64,000 nucleotides of DNA from Micromonospora sp. WMMD882 (GCF_027497255.1 NZ_CP114903.1:1612001-1676000), one strand, 5' to 3'. Numbered from the stretch's first letter, positions 12,673-20,804 are shown. The notes: a model not told the origin generated them from the sequence alone. Translations and numbers: made by a program.

Positions 12673-13949
12673 ACCGGCTGCGCCTCCCGTTCCGTCGTCT
12701 CCGGCGACCAGACGTCCATCTCGGACAGACCCGTGGTGGCGTACCGTCCCAGCGCGCTGACCAGCAGCCGTATCTCCAGCTCCAGGGCCTCGACGAGCCG
12801 GACCAGCCCCGCCTCCGGATCGGTGTCGGCGGCCAGCAACGCGGCCCGGCCCAGGCCGACGGCGTCCGCGCCGAGCGCGAGCGCCTTCACCGCCCGTGCC
12901 CCCGACCACATCCGACCGCTGACCAGCAGCGGTCCGGACGGCGACCGGCCGATCCGGCGCAGGCACTCCACCAGCGGCAGCCCGACGTGGTCGAGGAAGG
13001 CCAGCGGCGCCCAGCCGGTGCCGCCCTCCGCCCCGTCGACGGTCACCGCGTCCGCGCCGGCGGCCCAGGCCACCCCGGCCGCCTCGGCGACGTCCCGGGC
13101 CGGCGGCAGCTTCACCCACACCCGGGCGCGGGGGTAGTTGTTGCGCATCAGGTGGATCTGGTGCGCCAGGATCTCCGGGGTGAACGTGCCCGGGGCGCTG
13201 GACCGGAGCACGGCGTCGGCGCCCGCGCCGTACACCGGGTCGAGCAGGTACTGGTCGCCGAGGCGGGTGGCGGCCTGCCCGGCCACCACCGTCATGCCGC
13301 CCAGGCCCGGCTTAGCCCCCTGGCCGACCTTCAGCTCGAAGCCGAGCCGGCCGCTGTCGAGCAGCGGCTGCGCCGAGGGGTCGCTGTAGACGAGGTTCCA
13401 CACCTCGGCGTCGGCGTCCTCGGTGCTCTGCTGCACCACCACGCCGCCGAGTCCGTCGGGCACGGCCGTGCCGTACGCCTGGAGCCGGCCGAGCAGCGCG
13501 CTCTCCCCCGGCGGGCCCAGCCGGCCGTACCCGTTCACCGGCACGACGTTCTCGCCGATCACCATGGGCAGACCGAGGGCGCCCGCCTGCCGGGCCACCG
13601 CCCGACCGAGGTCGGCCCCGGCCACCCGGGTCGAGCCGAAGGCGGACACGTAGACCGGCAGCGGCGTGCGGAACCCACCGACCGACGCGCGCAGGTCCAC
13701 GTCCCGGTAGGTGGGCTCGCGGGCCAGGTCGACGAGCTTCTCCAGCCGCAGCGGCACGAACACCGGCGGCACCAGCCGCAGCGCGTCGAGCCCGTCGGCC
13801 GGGGTGGTCCCGCCGCCGCCGTACAGGGCGCGCCCGTAGGTCGCCAGCTCCGGGAAGACCGCCGCCGCGCCGACCCGCGCCCGTTCCCGGACGACGTCCT
13901 CGGCGAAACCGTCGGCGCGCAACGCGGCAGGGCGCCCACCCGCGGTCAC
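12669..13949 (-). CDS. FMN-dependent glutamate-synthase-like protein (stand-alone FMN domain)
   Basis: The 426-residue product matches the FMN-binding barrel of glutamate synthase: [12 protein letters not shown] in mid-protein, [14 protein letters not shown], then [13 protein letters not shown] and a C-terminal phosphate-binding stretch [25 protein letters not shown]. In full glutamate synthases this barrel holds FMN and an iron-sulfur cluster and makes glutamate from 2-oxoglutarate and ammonia. Here the glutaminase domain is absent, and I see no cysteine cluster typical of the 3Fe-4S site. The GTG start overlaps the upstream stop (GTGA), and the downstream MFS gene overlaps in turn. Within the operon it may redox-transform or aminate a precursor such as a methylaspartate derivative; this role is a guess, and the family is better supported than the reaction. 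Confidence 0.85.
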   Translation of the reverse strand: MTAGGRPAALRADGFAEDVVRERARVGAAAVFPELATYGRALYGGGGTTPADGLDALRLVPPVFVPLRLEKLVDLAREPTYRDVDLRASVGGFRTPLPVYVSAFGSTRVAGADLGRAVARQAGALGLPMVIGENVVPVNGYGRLGPPGESALLGRLQAYGTAVPDGLGGVVVQQSTEDADAEVWNLVYSDPSAQPLLDSGRLGFELKVGQGAKPGLGGMTVVAGQAATRLGDQYLLDPVYGAGADAVLRSSAPGTFTPEILAHQIHLMRNNYPRARVWVKLPPARDVAEAAGVAWAAGADAVTVDGAEGGTGWAPLAFLDHVGLPLVECLRRIGRSPSGPLLVSGRMWSGARAVKALALGADAVGLGRAALLAADTDPEAGLVRLVEALELEIRLLVSALGRYATTGLSEMDVWSPETTEREAQPV

Positions 13950-14953
13950 GGGGCCACCACCCCGGGGACCTTCGGGAAGGCCGCGGCCTGCCACACCGCG
14001 TCCAGTCCCGCCACGTACCGGGTCAGCCGCTGGACGCCGAGGCCGAACCCGGCGCTGGCCGGCAGGCCCTCCCGCAGCATCCGCAGGTACCAGCCGTACT
14101 TGGCCGGGTTCTCCCCGGTCTCCCGCATCCGGGCGATCACCCGGGCGTAGTCGGACTCGCGTTCCCCACCGCTGATCAGCTCCCCGAAGCCCTCCGGGGC
14201 GATCAGGTCGAAGTTGCGCAGCCGGCCGGGCTGCGCCGGGTCCTCCCGGTCGTAGAAGCCCCGGGAGCCCTTCGGGTAGTCGACGAGGAAGAACGGGCGA
14301 CGCGCGGCACGGGACAGCAGCGCCTCACCGGCCCAGTCGATCTCCGCCGCCGGGTTCTGGTCATGCCCCGCCGCGCGCAGCTCGGCGACGGCCGAGGCGT
14401 GCGTACGCTCGTCGAACACGCCGGTGAGCAGCTCGGCGAACGCGCTGGCCGGACGGCCGAGGGTGGCGAGCTCCGCCGGGCAGTGGGTGACCACGTGCCG
14501 CACGGCATGGGTGACCAGGCCGGTGGCCAGCGCGATCACCTCGTCGCGGCCGGCGCCGGCCAGCTCGACGTCGATCTGGTGGAACTCGGCCAGGTGTCGG
14601 CTGGTGTGGCAGGTCTCCAGGGGTTCCAGGCGGACGTTCGGCGCGATCGAGAAGATCCGGTCGAACGCCCGCAGGGACGCCTGCTTGTAGAGGATGACGC
14701 TGGTCATCAGCTTGTAGCGATGGCCGTAGTAGTCGAGGTCGACCTGCTTGGCGCCGCGCGCCCCCGGGTCGGTGACCGGGCCGATGATCGGCGGGAGCAG
14801 CTCGACGAAACCCGCGGCGGCGAGGTACTCCCGGGCGGCGGCCAGGATCCCGTGCTGGATGCGCAGCGCGGCCCGGGTGGTCGCCGCCGACAGGTGCTCG
14901 CCGGGCGGCGGGGGCAGCACCGGGGCGATTGTCGTTTCGGGCGCTGTGGTCAT
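13946..14953 (-). CDS. Class II aminoacyl-tRNA-synthetase-like protein, asparagine-synthetase-related paralogue
   Basis: A 335-residue protein containing the catalytic core of the AspRS/AsnRS/LysRS subclass but no N-terminal anticodon-binding OB-fold. Motif 2 is visible in ISIAPNVRLEP followed by SRHLAEFHQIDVELA, the pattern of Asp/Asn enzymes; motif 3 is GFGLGVQRLTRYVAGL near the C-terminus. Such truncated AsnRS-like proteins in archaea activate aspartate as the adenylate and amidate it with ammonia to asparagine. Sitting directly after the glutamate mutase genes (4-bp ATGA overlap) it could activate the carboxylate of 3-methylaspartate to form 3-methylasparagine or another amide. The fold is clear; the substrate is inferred from the neighbours. 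Confidence 0.82.
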   Translation of the reverse strand: MTTAPETTIAPVLPPPPGEHLSAATTRAALRIQHGILAAAREYLAAAGFVELLPPIIGPVTDPGARGAKQVDLDYYGHRYKLMTSVILYKQASLRAFDRIFSIAPNVRLEPLETCHTSRHLAEFHQIDVELAGAGRDEVIALATGLVTHAVRHVVTHCPAELATLGRPASAFAELLTGVFDERTHASAVAELRAAGHDQNPAAEIDWAGEALLSRAARRPFFLVDYPKGSRGFYDREDPAQPGRLRNFDLIAPEGFGELISGGERESDYARVIARMRETGENPAKYGWYLRMLREGLPASAGFGLGVQRLTRYVAGLDAVWQAAAFPKVPGVVAP

Positions 14954-16257
14954 CGGATTCCTCTCGTTCGGTGCGGTACGGACGGGTCGGCGTCGAACCG
15001 GCGCTCCACGTGGGACAGCGCGTTCATCAGGCTGGCGGCGGTGGTCGGCGGCGGAGTCGGGACGTCCGCCGGGATGGGCATGTTGCCGGTACGGGCCCAG
15101 CGCAGCCGGCCCCGCTCGTCGATGAAGCTGGCGCTGCGTCCGGCGTTGTCCGGGTGCAGGCAGTACGGGACGTCGAGGTGCCCGCGGGCGAACGCCGCGA
15201 GCAGGGCCCGGCCGACGTCGTCGTCGAGCTCCAGCGTGGCCTCGATCAGGTTGCCGGCCTCGCGGTACACCTGCCCGACGAGGTCGTCCGGGTCCTCGGC
15301 CCCGACCACCCGGACGATCGCCGCCTCGTCCCGTGCCGCCTCGTCGGCCAGCCGCAGCGCCGCTACGTTCTCGCCGATCGTCGGGATCCGGTGCGCCTCG
15401 GCGGCGGTCTTGACGATCAACCGGGCCGCGCCCGCCCGTACCGCCACCCGGGCGGCCAGCTCCGACAGCCGGCGGGCGCCCGCCGCGTGGCGGGGGTACA
15501 CGCCCATGTAGGTGTAGACGACCACGTGCCACTGGATGTCGGGCAGGTACTCCCGGGCCAACCGGCGCAACGCGGTCACCGCGGCGACGTCCTGCTCCGC
15601 GTCGGTCTGCTGGGCGTAGCTCAGGGACACGCTGCGCAGCCCGTACGCCCGGAAGAACAACGCCTCCAGCACGCTGACGGCGACCAGCAGCCCCGGTGGG
15701 CACAACTGCCCCAGCAGGCAACCGCCGAACGTCTCCAGGTGCGGCTCGGGCCCCCGGTCGCCGGCCCGGGCGAGCAGCGCGCAGGAGTCCGCCCAGTTGC
15801 GCACCGACTCCCGCAGCGGGGTGCGGCCGTACGGCAGGCAGTAGGAGACCGGGCCGCCCTCGGTCGCGTGCAGTCCGACGTCCACCAGCGCGCCGACGAT
15901 CCGCCGGGGGTCGGCCGAGCCGTGCCGCACCTGCACCGGGAAGGTCGGGCCGGGCAGGTCGCGCAGCATCGCGCGGGTCGTGTCCGCCGGGTGGGTGACC
16001 AGCGGGTACCCGTTGAGGTCGAGGCCGGCGGCGACCGCCCGGCGGGCCGCCGCGTGGTCGCCCACCCGGGTGTAGCTGTCCAGGGTCACGGTGCCGGCGG
16101 TGACGGCCGGCGTCGAACGGACCGCGAGCAGCCCGGCCCGCATCCGCCCCGGGTCGCTGAACCCCATCCGGGGCTGCACCACCAGGCGTCCGGCGGCTGC
16201 CGCGCGGTCGACGAAGTCCCCGAAGGAGGCCCCGGCGACCGCCGGTGGGGTCAACAC
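14950..16257 (-). CDS. Glutamate mutase (methylaspartate mutase) large subunit, GlmE-like
   Basis: The 435-residue product resembles the E (epsilon) component of adenosylcobalamin-dependent glutamate mutase: N-terminal VVQPRMGFSDP, then GTVTLDSYTRVGDH, a central FGGCLLGQLCPPGLL, and IVKTAAEAHRIPTIGEN. With the S subunit it interconverts L-glutamate and (2S,3S)-3-methylaspartate by radical carbon-skeleton rearrangement. The GTG start at 16257 overlaps the end of the S-subunit gene by 7 bp; the longer upstream frame lies over that gene and is not used. Actinomycetes that carry these genes in peptide or macrolactam clusters use the product as an unusual amino acid precursor, which fits the NRPS downstream. 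Confidence 0.92.
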   Translation of the reverse strand: MLTPPAVAGASFGDFVDRAAAAGRLVVQPRMGFSDPGRMRAGLLAVRSTPAVTAGTVTLDSYTRVGDHAAARRAVAAGLDLNGYPLVTHPADTTRAMLRDLPGPTFPVQVRHGSADPRRIVGALVDVGLHATEGGPVSYCLPYGRTPLRESVRNWADSCALLARAGDRGPEPHLETFGGCLLGQLCPPGLLVAVSVLEALFFRAYGLRSVSLSYAQQTDAEQDVAAVTALRRLAREYLPDIQWHVVVYTYMGVYPRHAAGARRLSELAARVAVRAGAARLIVKTAAEAHRIPTIGENVAALRLADEAARDEAAIVRVVGAEDPDDLVGQVYREAGNLIEATLELDDDVGRALLAAFARGHLDVPYCLHPDNAGRSASFIDERGRLRWARTGNMPIPADVPTPPPTTAASLMNALSHVERRFDADPSVPHRTRGIR

Positions 16258-16763
16258 GGCACCGTCGCGGCCAGCGAGTCGACGAAGGCGCGGAACGACC
16301 GCAGGTGGTCGGTGGCGCGCAGCAGACCCGCGGCGGCAGGCTCGGCCGGACCGCCCGTGATCGCCGCGTCGGCGTCGAAGACCGCCCGGTAGCCGGCGGC
16401 GACGAGACGACCGGTACGTTCGACGGCCCCCTCCCCGGCGGTGAGCCCGAGTTTGCCGCCGATGACCACCGGCAGCCGGGCCGTGTCGGCGGACCGTCGG
16501 ATCGTCCTGATGAGACGCAGGCCGTCGTGGAAACCGTGTCCGTTGACGGTGCTGACCACCACCAGGTCCGGCCGCCGGCGGGCGCACTCCTCGGCGAGCA
16601 GCTCCTCGGGGACGCAGGGGCCGAGGTTGGTGGTCCGGTGGCCCCATTCCTGGAGCAGAAGTTGCAGGAACACCAGGTTCCAGGTGTGCGCGTCCGAGGA
16701 CACGCTGCTGATGATGATGTCGAGCCCGGCCTGCGCCGGCACCGCATCGTCGGGATCACTCAT
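16251..16763 (-). CDS. Glutamate mutase (methylaspartate mutase) small B12-binding subunit, GlmS-like
   Basis: A 170-residue cobalamin-binding subunit. The family DxHxxG loop appears as SSDAHTWN, keeping the aspartate and the cobalt-ligating histidine but with asparagine in place of the usual glycine; the SxL loop appears as VVSTVNGHG and the later glycine pair as VIGGKLGL. It pairs with the downstream GlmE-like subunit to form the adenosylcobalamin-dependent mutase. It is the first gene of the biosynthetic operon, so its upstream region (16764-16940) should hold the operon promoter. Length is slightly above the clostridial small subunit (about 137 residues), with a C-terminal extension. Confidence 0.92.
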   Translation of the reverse strand: MSDPDDAVPAQAGLDIIISSVSSDAHTWNLVFLQLLLQEWGHRTTNLGPCVPEELLAEECARRRPDLVVVSTVNGHGFHDGLRLIRTIRRSADTARLPVVIGGKLGLTAGEGAVERTGRLVAAGYRAVFDADAAITGGPAEPAAAGLLRATDHLRSFRAFVDSLAATVPC

Positions 16764-16783
16764 GACGGCGATCGTCGACCCCG

Positions 16784-16789
16784 ACCCTA
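16784..16789 (-). promoter_or_regulatory. Candidate -10 box for the NRPS operon
   Basis: On the minus strand TAGGGT lies 21-26 nt upstream of the glmS-like ATG in the divergent intergenic region. It resembles the actinomycete -10 consensus TANNNT. No clear -35 box is apparent, as expected for an activator-dependent promoter. Weak evidence based on sequence alone. Confidence 0.3.
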
Positions 16790-16846
16790 TCGGCCGGTTA
16801 TCGCACGACCCGGCGACTGATCGACAGACGACATCGGGACAACGGC

Positions 16847-16867
16847 GGCGACAATAAGGCGGCAATA
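16847..16867 (+). promoter_or_regulatory. Direct repeats with 11-bp period, candidate SARP operator
   Basis: GGCGACAATA (16847-16856) and GGCGGCAATA (16858-16867) are spaced by exactly one helical turn (11 bp) between the NRPS operon and the divergent small peptide gene. SARP activators bind heptameric direct repeats with 11-bp periodicity just upstream of -10 boxes. A TAGCGT hexamer at 16879-16884 on the plus strand sits 11 bp after the second repeat, so the peptide gene is the better positioned target. The SARP gene at 17121-20105 is the obvious candidate ligand. Confidence 0.45.
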
Positions 16868-16940
16868 GGTTTCGGGACTAGCGTGATTCTCATCAGGCGG
16901 GCCCGTCGAGGTCGGACCCGGAATCTGCTGAGGAGTCGAG

Positions 16941-17096
16941 ATGAACGCAGTACGCCGTATGGTCGTCATCGGAGCGGTCGCCCTGGGCGTGGCCCTCACC
17001 GGCGTCGCCACGCTGGCCGAGCACGCCGCCGACGGTCGGGCCCGCGCCGACGGCGTCCCCCCGGTCGTCATCACCGGCGACACCCCGTGGGAGTAG
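16941..17096 (+). CDS. Small secreted or membrane-anchored peptide, 51 aa
   Basis: ATG at 16941 preceded by GAGGAG at good spacing, stop TAG at 17094. The product begins with a short basic stretch (MNAVRRM), then a hydrophobic segment VVIGAVALGVALTGVATL that reads as a signal peptide or single membrane anchor, then a polar tail ending PVVITGDTPWE. I do not recognise a named family. It is transcribed away from the NRPS operon and converges on the large SARP/TPR regulator, whose stop is only 24 bp away. A short exported peptide beside a TPR-bearing regulator recalls Phr/PapR-type signalling pairs, but this is inference from arrangement. Confidence 0.65.
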   Translation: MNAVRRMVVIGAVALGVALTGVATLAEHAADGRARADGVPPVVITGDTPWE

Positions 17097-17104
17097 CCGC
17101 CCGC

Positions 17105-17123
17105 TGACCCACCCGCCGGGTCA
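17105..17123. terminator. Short hairpin between convergent peptide and SARP genes
   Basis: TGACCC and GGGTCA form a perfect 6-bp stem around a 7-nt loop, 8 bp after the peptide stop and overlapping the SARP stop codon on the other strand. It could act as a bidirectional terminator. The stem is short, so confidence is modest. Confidence 0.4.
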
Positions 17124-20105
17124 TCCCCCGTGGCGTGACTCCACCGTCGCCGGGTCCACCGACATCGACCGCAGCACCGTACGGGCCCGGGTGGCCCACG
17201 TCGACAGTCCCCGGTCGACGAACGTCCGTAGCGCCGCTCCCGCCAACCCGACCGCCTGGTCCCTGTCCCGGTCGGAGAGCAGCGCCGCCAGGTCCAGACC
17301 GGCCCGCGCGACGCCGACCTGGTCGAGGATCTTCTCCGCGCTCGCCACCGCCGCCCGCAGCAGCGCCGCCGCCTCGTCCGGCTTGCCGAGCCGGGCCTTG
17401 ATCAGGCCGAGGGCGTGCAGCGCGTAGCCCTCCCCGAGCATGTCCCGGTTGCCCCGGACCATCTCCAGCACCGTCTCCATGATCAGCTCGGCTTCGGCGT
17501 ACCGGCCCTGCAGACGCATCGCGGTGCCCAACCGGTGCAGCACCTGCGCCTCCACCCGGGAGCCGCCGACGTCCTGGCAGATCACCAACGCCGCGTTGAG
17601 GTCCTGGACGGCCCGCCCGTACGCGCCGGCGTCCAGGTCGATGCGGGCGAGCTGGTTCAGCGCGTGCGCCTGACCGATGACGTCGCCGACCGCGCGGAAC
17701 GCCGCGATCGCCCGGGTGTAACCGTCGGCGGCCCGCTCCTGGCTGCCGGTGTGGTAGTCGAGCGAGGCCAGGTTGCGCCAGACCATCGCGAGCCCGTGGG
17801 TGTCGTCGAGCTCGGTGAAGATGGTGAAGGCGGGGGCGAGCGCCGCCCGCGCGGCGTCGAACCGGCTCCGGCTCAGGTTCAGGGAGCCGAGCGAGCACAG
17901 CAGCGCCGCCTCACCCCGCCGGTTGCCCGCCGCGCGCACCGCGGCCAGCGCCGTCTCGTGGGTCCGTTCCCACTCCGTGGTGTACCGGTTGGCCTCGAAC
18001 AGCGTCACCAGGCTGACCGCGAGCTCCCAGCTCAACTCGTCCAGGCCGGCGGACGCGGCGTCATCGACCGCGGCGCAGAGGTTCAGTCGTTCGGCGTCGA
18101 GCCACCCCAACGGGTCGGCCAGCATCCGGCCCGGAAAGCCGTCCGGGGGACGCCACCGTGGCGCCGTGCCGCGGAGCACGGTGTAGTCGCCGCCGTAGAG
18201 TCTCCCGTGCGCCTGTTCGGCCAGGGCGAGCCAGCCGCCGAGCATCCGGATCCGGGCGTCGGCGACCACTGTCGCGTCCTCGTCGGAGGCCAGCCGGTCG
18301 ACGGCGAAGAGCCGGATGATGTCGTGGAAGGCGTAGCGCGGCTCGGCCTCCAACCCGATCGCCCGGACGTCGAGCAGTTGGGTGTCGACCAGCAGGTCGA
18401 GCAACCCGTCGGCGCGGCGGAGGTCGTCGCCGAGCAGCGCGGCGGCCACCCAGGGCGGCACGCTGTCGCGGGCGGCGAGCCCCAGCAGCCGGAACAGCCG
18501 GGCGCTACGCCCGTCCAGGCCGTCGTAGGTGAGGGTGAGGCTGGCCCGCACCATCATGTCCCCGTGGGCCAGCTCGTCGAGCCGGTGCCGTTCGTCGGCG
18601 AGCCGGCCCACCATCGACGCCAGCGACCAGTGCGTACGGGCGCTCAGCCGGGCGGCCACGATCCGCAGGGCCAGGGGCAGGCCGCCGACCACCTGCACCA
18701 GGGTCCGCGCCGCGACCGGCTCACGACTGACCCGCTCGACGCCGATCACGCGGGTGAGCAGGCCCAGCGCCGGATCCGGGTCGAGCACCCCCACCTCGAC
18801 CAGGCGGGCCCCCGCGATCCCGGTGAGCCGGGTCCGGCTGGTCACGATCACCGCGCAGGTGTCGCTGCCCGGCAGCAGCGGGGCGATCTGCCTTTCGGTC
18901 GCGGCGTCGTCCAGCACCACCAGGACCCGCCGGTCGGCCAGCAGGGTGCGGTACAGGTCGGCCCGCTCCTCGGCGGCCTCGGGGATGCTGGCGCCGGGCA
19001 GACCCAGCGCGCGCAGGAACCGGGCCAGCACCTCCGTCGGATCGGCCGGCGGGTGCTGCATGCCGGCCAGGTTGCAGTAGAGCTGCCCGTCCGGGAACCG
19101 GCCGGCGGCGAGAAGGTGGGCCGCGTGGACGGCCAGGGCCGTCTTGCCCACCCCGGCCTTGCCCGCCACGACGACGACCCGCACCGCCCGGTCGACCGGC
19201 TCCACCAACGAGGTGACGACCTGCGCGACCTGCGTGTCCCGTCCGGTGAAATCCGAGATGTCCGCCGGAAGCTGGTGGGGGGCGAGCCGGGCCGGCCCCG
19301 GCGACGCCGCGTCGACGGCCAGGCGCAGGGACGGGTCCTCGGTGAGGATCGCGGTCTCCAGGCGACGAAGCTGCTCCCCCGCCTCGATGCCCAGCTCGTC
19401 GATGGCGATCTGCCGCCCGGCCCGGTACGCCTCCAACGCCTCGGCGGCCCGGCCCGACCGGTAGAGCGCGATCATGAGCTGCCCGCGCAGCCGTTCCCGG
19501 AGCGGATGGCTGGCCACCAGGTCGCCGAGCTCGACGCTGAGCCGGTGGTGCCTGCCGAGCTGCAGCTCGACGTCGATGCACTCCTCCAGCGCCCCGAGAC
19601 GCTCCTCGTCGAGGTGCACCGCCCGACCGCGCAGCGTGTCGCCGATCTCCCCGCCGAGGGCCGGACCACGCCAGAGCGCCAACGCCCGGCGCAGCAGGTC
19701 GGCGGCTTCGGCGAGCTGATCACCCCGCCGGGCGGCCCGGGCCCGACCCACGAGCGTCCGGAACAGGCCGAGGTCCAGGCTGTCCTCGGGGAGTCGGATC
19801 AGGTAACCCGGCGCACGGGTGACGATGGTGTCCGCCAGACCGACGGGGGCCAGCGCGGCGCGGAGCGCGGACACGCAGATCTGCACCTGGCTGCGGGCCG
19901 TGGTGGGAGGTCGCTCGCCCCACACCAGGTCGATGAGGGTGTCCATGCCGACGACCCGGTTGGCGTCGAGCAGCAGCGCGGCCAGGATGACCTGCTGACG
20001 CCCCGGCGGGATCCGCACCGGGGCGGCCACGGCGCCGATCTCGACCGGCCCGAGAATTCGGAAAGCCACGTCGACCAGGGCTGCGTTCGGGTGACCGGCG
20101 TCCAT
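17121..20105 (-). CDS. AfsR/SARP-family transcriptional activator with NB-ARC and TPR domains
   Basis: A 994-residue regulator. I chose the ATG at 20105, which has GGAGG 7 nt upstream, over an upstream in-frame start. Order of domains: N-terminal winged-helix (about 15-100, VAFRILGPVEIG onward), bacterial transcriptional activation domain (about 105-260, with LRGQLMIALYRSGRAAEALEAYRAGR), an NB-ARC ATPase with P-loop GKAGVGKTAL, Walker B VLVVLDDA and GGLPLALRIVAARL, and a C-terminal array of TPR-like helices from roughly residue 690. Large SARPs of this plan activate antibiotic clusters by binding direct repeats upstream of -10 boxes; nucleotide and TPR ligand binding are thought to gate them. 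Its position beside the NRPS operon makes it the likely pathway-specific activator. Confidence 0.93.
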   Translation of the reverse strand: MDAGHPNAALVDVAFRILGPVEIGAVAAPVRIPPGRQQVILAALLLDANRVVGMDTLIDLVWGERPPTTARSQVQICVSALRAALAPVGLADTIVTRAPGYLIRLPEDSLDLGLFRTLVGRARAARRGDQLAEAADLLRRALALWRGPALGGEIGDTLRGRAVHLDEERLGALEECIDVELQLGRHHRLSVELGDLVASHPLRERLRGQLMIALYRSGRAAEALEAYRAGRQIAIDELGIEAGEQLRRLETAILTEDPSLRLAVDAASPGPARLAPHQLPADISDFTGRDTQVAQVVTSLVEPVDRAVRVVVVAGKAGVGKTALAVHAAHLLAAGRFPDGQLYCNLAGMQHPPADPTEVLARFLRALGLPGASIPEAAEERADLYRTLLADRRVLVVLDDAATERQIAPLLPGSDTCAVIVTSRTRLTGIAGARLVEVGVLDPDPALGLLTRVIGVERVSREPVAARTLVQVVGGLPLALRIVAARLSARTHWSLASMVGRLADERHRLDELAHGDMMVRASLTLTYDGLDGRSARLFRLLGLAARDSVPPWVAAALLGDDLRRADGLLDLLVDTQLLDVRAIGLEAEPRYAFHDIIRLFAVDRLASDEDATVVADARIRMLGGWLALAEQAHGRLYGGDYTVLRGTAPRWRPPDGFPGRMLADPLGWLDAERLNLCAAVDDAASAGLDELSWELAVSLVTLFEANRYTTEWERTHETALAAVRAAGNRRGEAALLCSLGSLNLSRSRFDAARAALAPAFTIFTELDDTHGLAMVWRNLASLDYHTGSQERAADGYTRAIAAFRAVGDVIGQAHALNQLARIDLDAGAYGRAVQDLNAALVICQDVGGSRVEAQVLHRLGTAMRLQGRYAEAELIMETVLEMVRGNRDMLGEGYALHALGLIKARLGKPDEAAALLRAAVASAEKILDQVGVARAGLDLAALLSDRDRDQAVGLAGAALRTFVDRGLSTWATRARTVLRSMSVDPATVESRHGG

Positions 20106-20230
20106 CCCGTCGCCTCCACTCGAAGCTGGCCGCAATGAGGTGAGGAATAGCAGAAGCAGATTCCACGTCGACCGTAACGGGACGCCGCCCCCGGGGACAA
20201 CCGCTGATCACCGCTCACGCGATCCTACGC

Positions 20231-20641
20231 TCAACTGATCCGACCGTCCGGTGGCGGGCTACCGGTCGGGGGTCCCGGCGACACGAAGCGCTGCCTGTCG
20301 ATCAGCAGCGCGCGGTCGGAAACCCGGAACACGTCCACGAAGTCGTACGCCTCACCGTCCACGGTCAACCGGCCCACCGCGGCCAGCCGCCGGTCGGATC
20401 CGAACACCTCGACCACGGCGTGGTGGGCCCTGGCCCCGGATTCGAGTAGTCGCTCGACCCGCTCGGGCAGGTCGGCCGACGAGCCGGTGACGACCGACCG
20501 CGCCCCGGGCTCGAACAACGAAAGACACCCGTCGATGTCACCGGAATCGAGGTAGTCGTAGCACAGCCGGACATGGTCCACCGCCGCCGCCAGCGTGGCG
20601 TCGACCCGCAACCCCGAACGAGCCCTGCCCCCGTCCATCAC
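20231..20641 (-). CDS. NTF2/SnoaL-like small protein
   Basis: A 136-residue protein with the alpha-plus-beta cone pattern of the NTF2-like superfamily: helices VDHVRLCYDYLDSGDIDGCLSLFEPGARS, then strands AHHAVVEVFGSDRRLAAVGRLTVDGEAYDFVDVFRVSDRALLIDRQRF. Members are polyketide cyclases, isomerases or ligand-binding proteins; similar small proteins often accompany SARP genes and biosynthetic clusters. The GTG start at 20641 has GAGG about 8 nt upstream; the next codon is ATG and could serve instead. It lies 125 bp upstream of the SARP gene in the same direction. No catalytic residues can be assigned, so function is open. Confidence 0.75.
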   Translation of the reverse strand: MMDGGRARSGLRVDATLAAAVDHVRLCYDYLDSGDIDGCLSLFEPGARSVVTGSSADLPERVERLLESGARAHHAVVEVFGSDRRLAAVGRLTVDGEAYDFVDVFRVSDRALLIDRQRFVSPGPPTGSPPPDGRIS

Positions 20642-20790
20642 GACACCGCCTCACCCCTCGACCGCCTATTCTGACAACCCTCCTCCCAGCCCCCATCACG
20701 GCGCTATTCCGGCATCCCGCGCGCCCTCGGCGCGGAGGCGGCCGGGCGAGATCAGTCGGGCCACGGAGGAAGCTCCCGCCGACCCGGGGC

Positions 20791-20804
20791 TGTGAGCGAT
20801 CACA
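20791..20804. promoter_or_regulatory. lac-operator-like palindrome, TGTGAGCGATCACA
   Basis: A 14-bp near-palindrome with one imperfect central pair. It matches the core of the symmetric lac operator (TGTGAGCGCTCACA) and recurs at 26685-26696 and 31891-31904, each time 60-80 bp from a TGTTATCGATAACA site. The nearby LacI protein (22866-23876) has the recognition helix HQTVSRVLNG, close to YQTVSRV of E. coli LacI, which supports it as the ligand. Confidence 0.55.

Noticed and set aside
14203..16865. Extended upstream starts for the mutase large subunit and SARP-region small frames
   Set aside because: The added N-terminal sequence overlaps the preceding gene in another frame and lacks family similarity; coupled GTG/ATG starts at gene overlaps fit better.
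17415..20138. 907-codon plus-strand frame opposite the SARP gene
   Set aside because: Antisense shadow; His/Gly/Gln-rich without recognisable domains, and the minus strand encodes a complete SARP.
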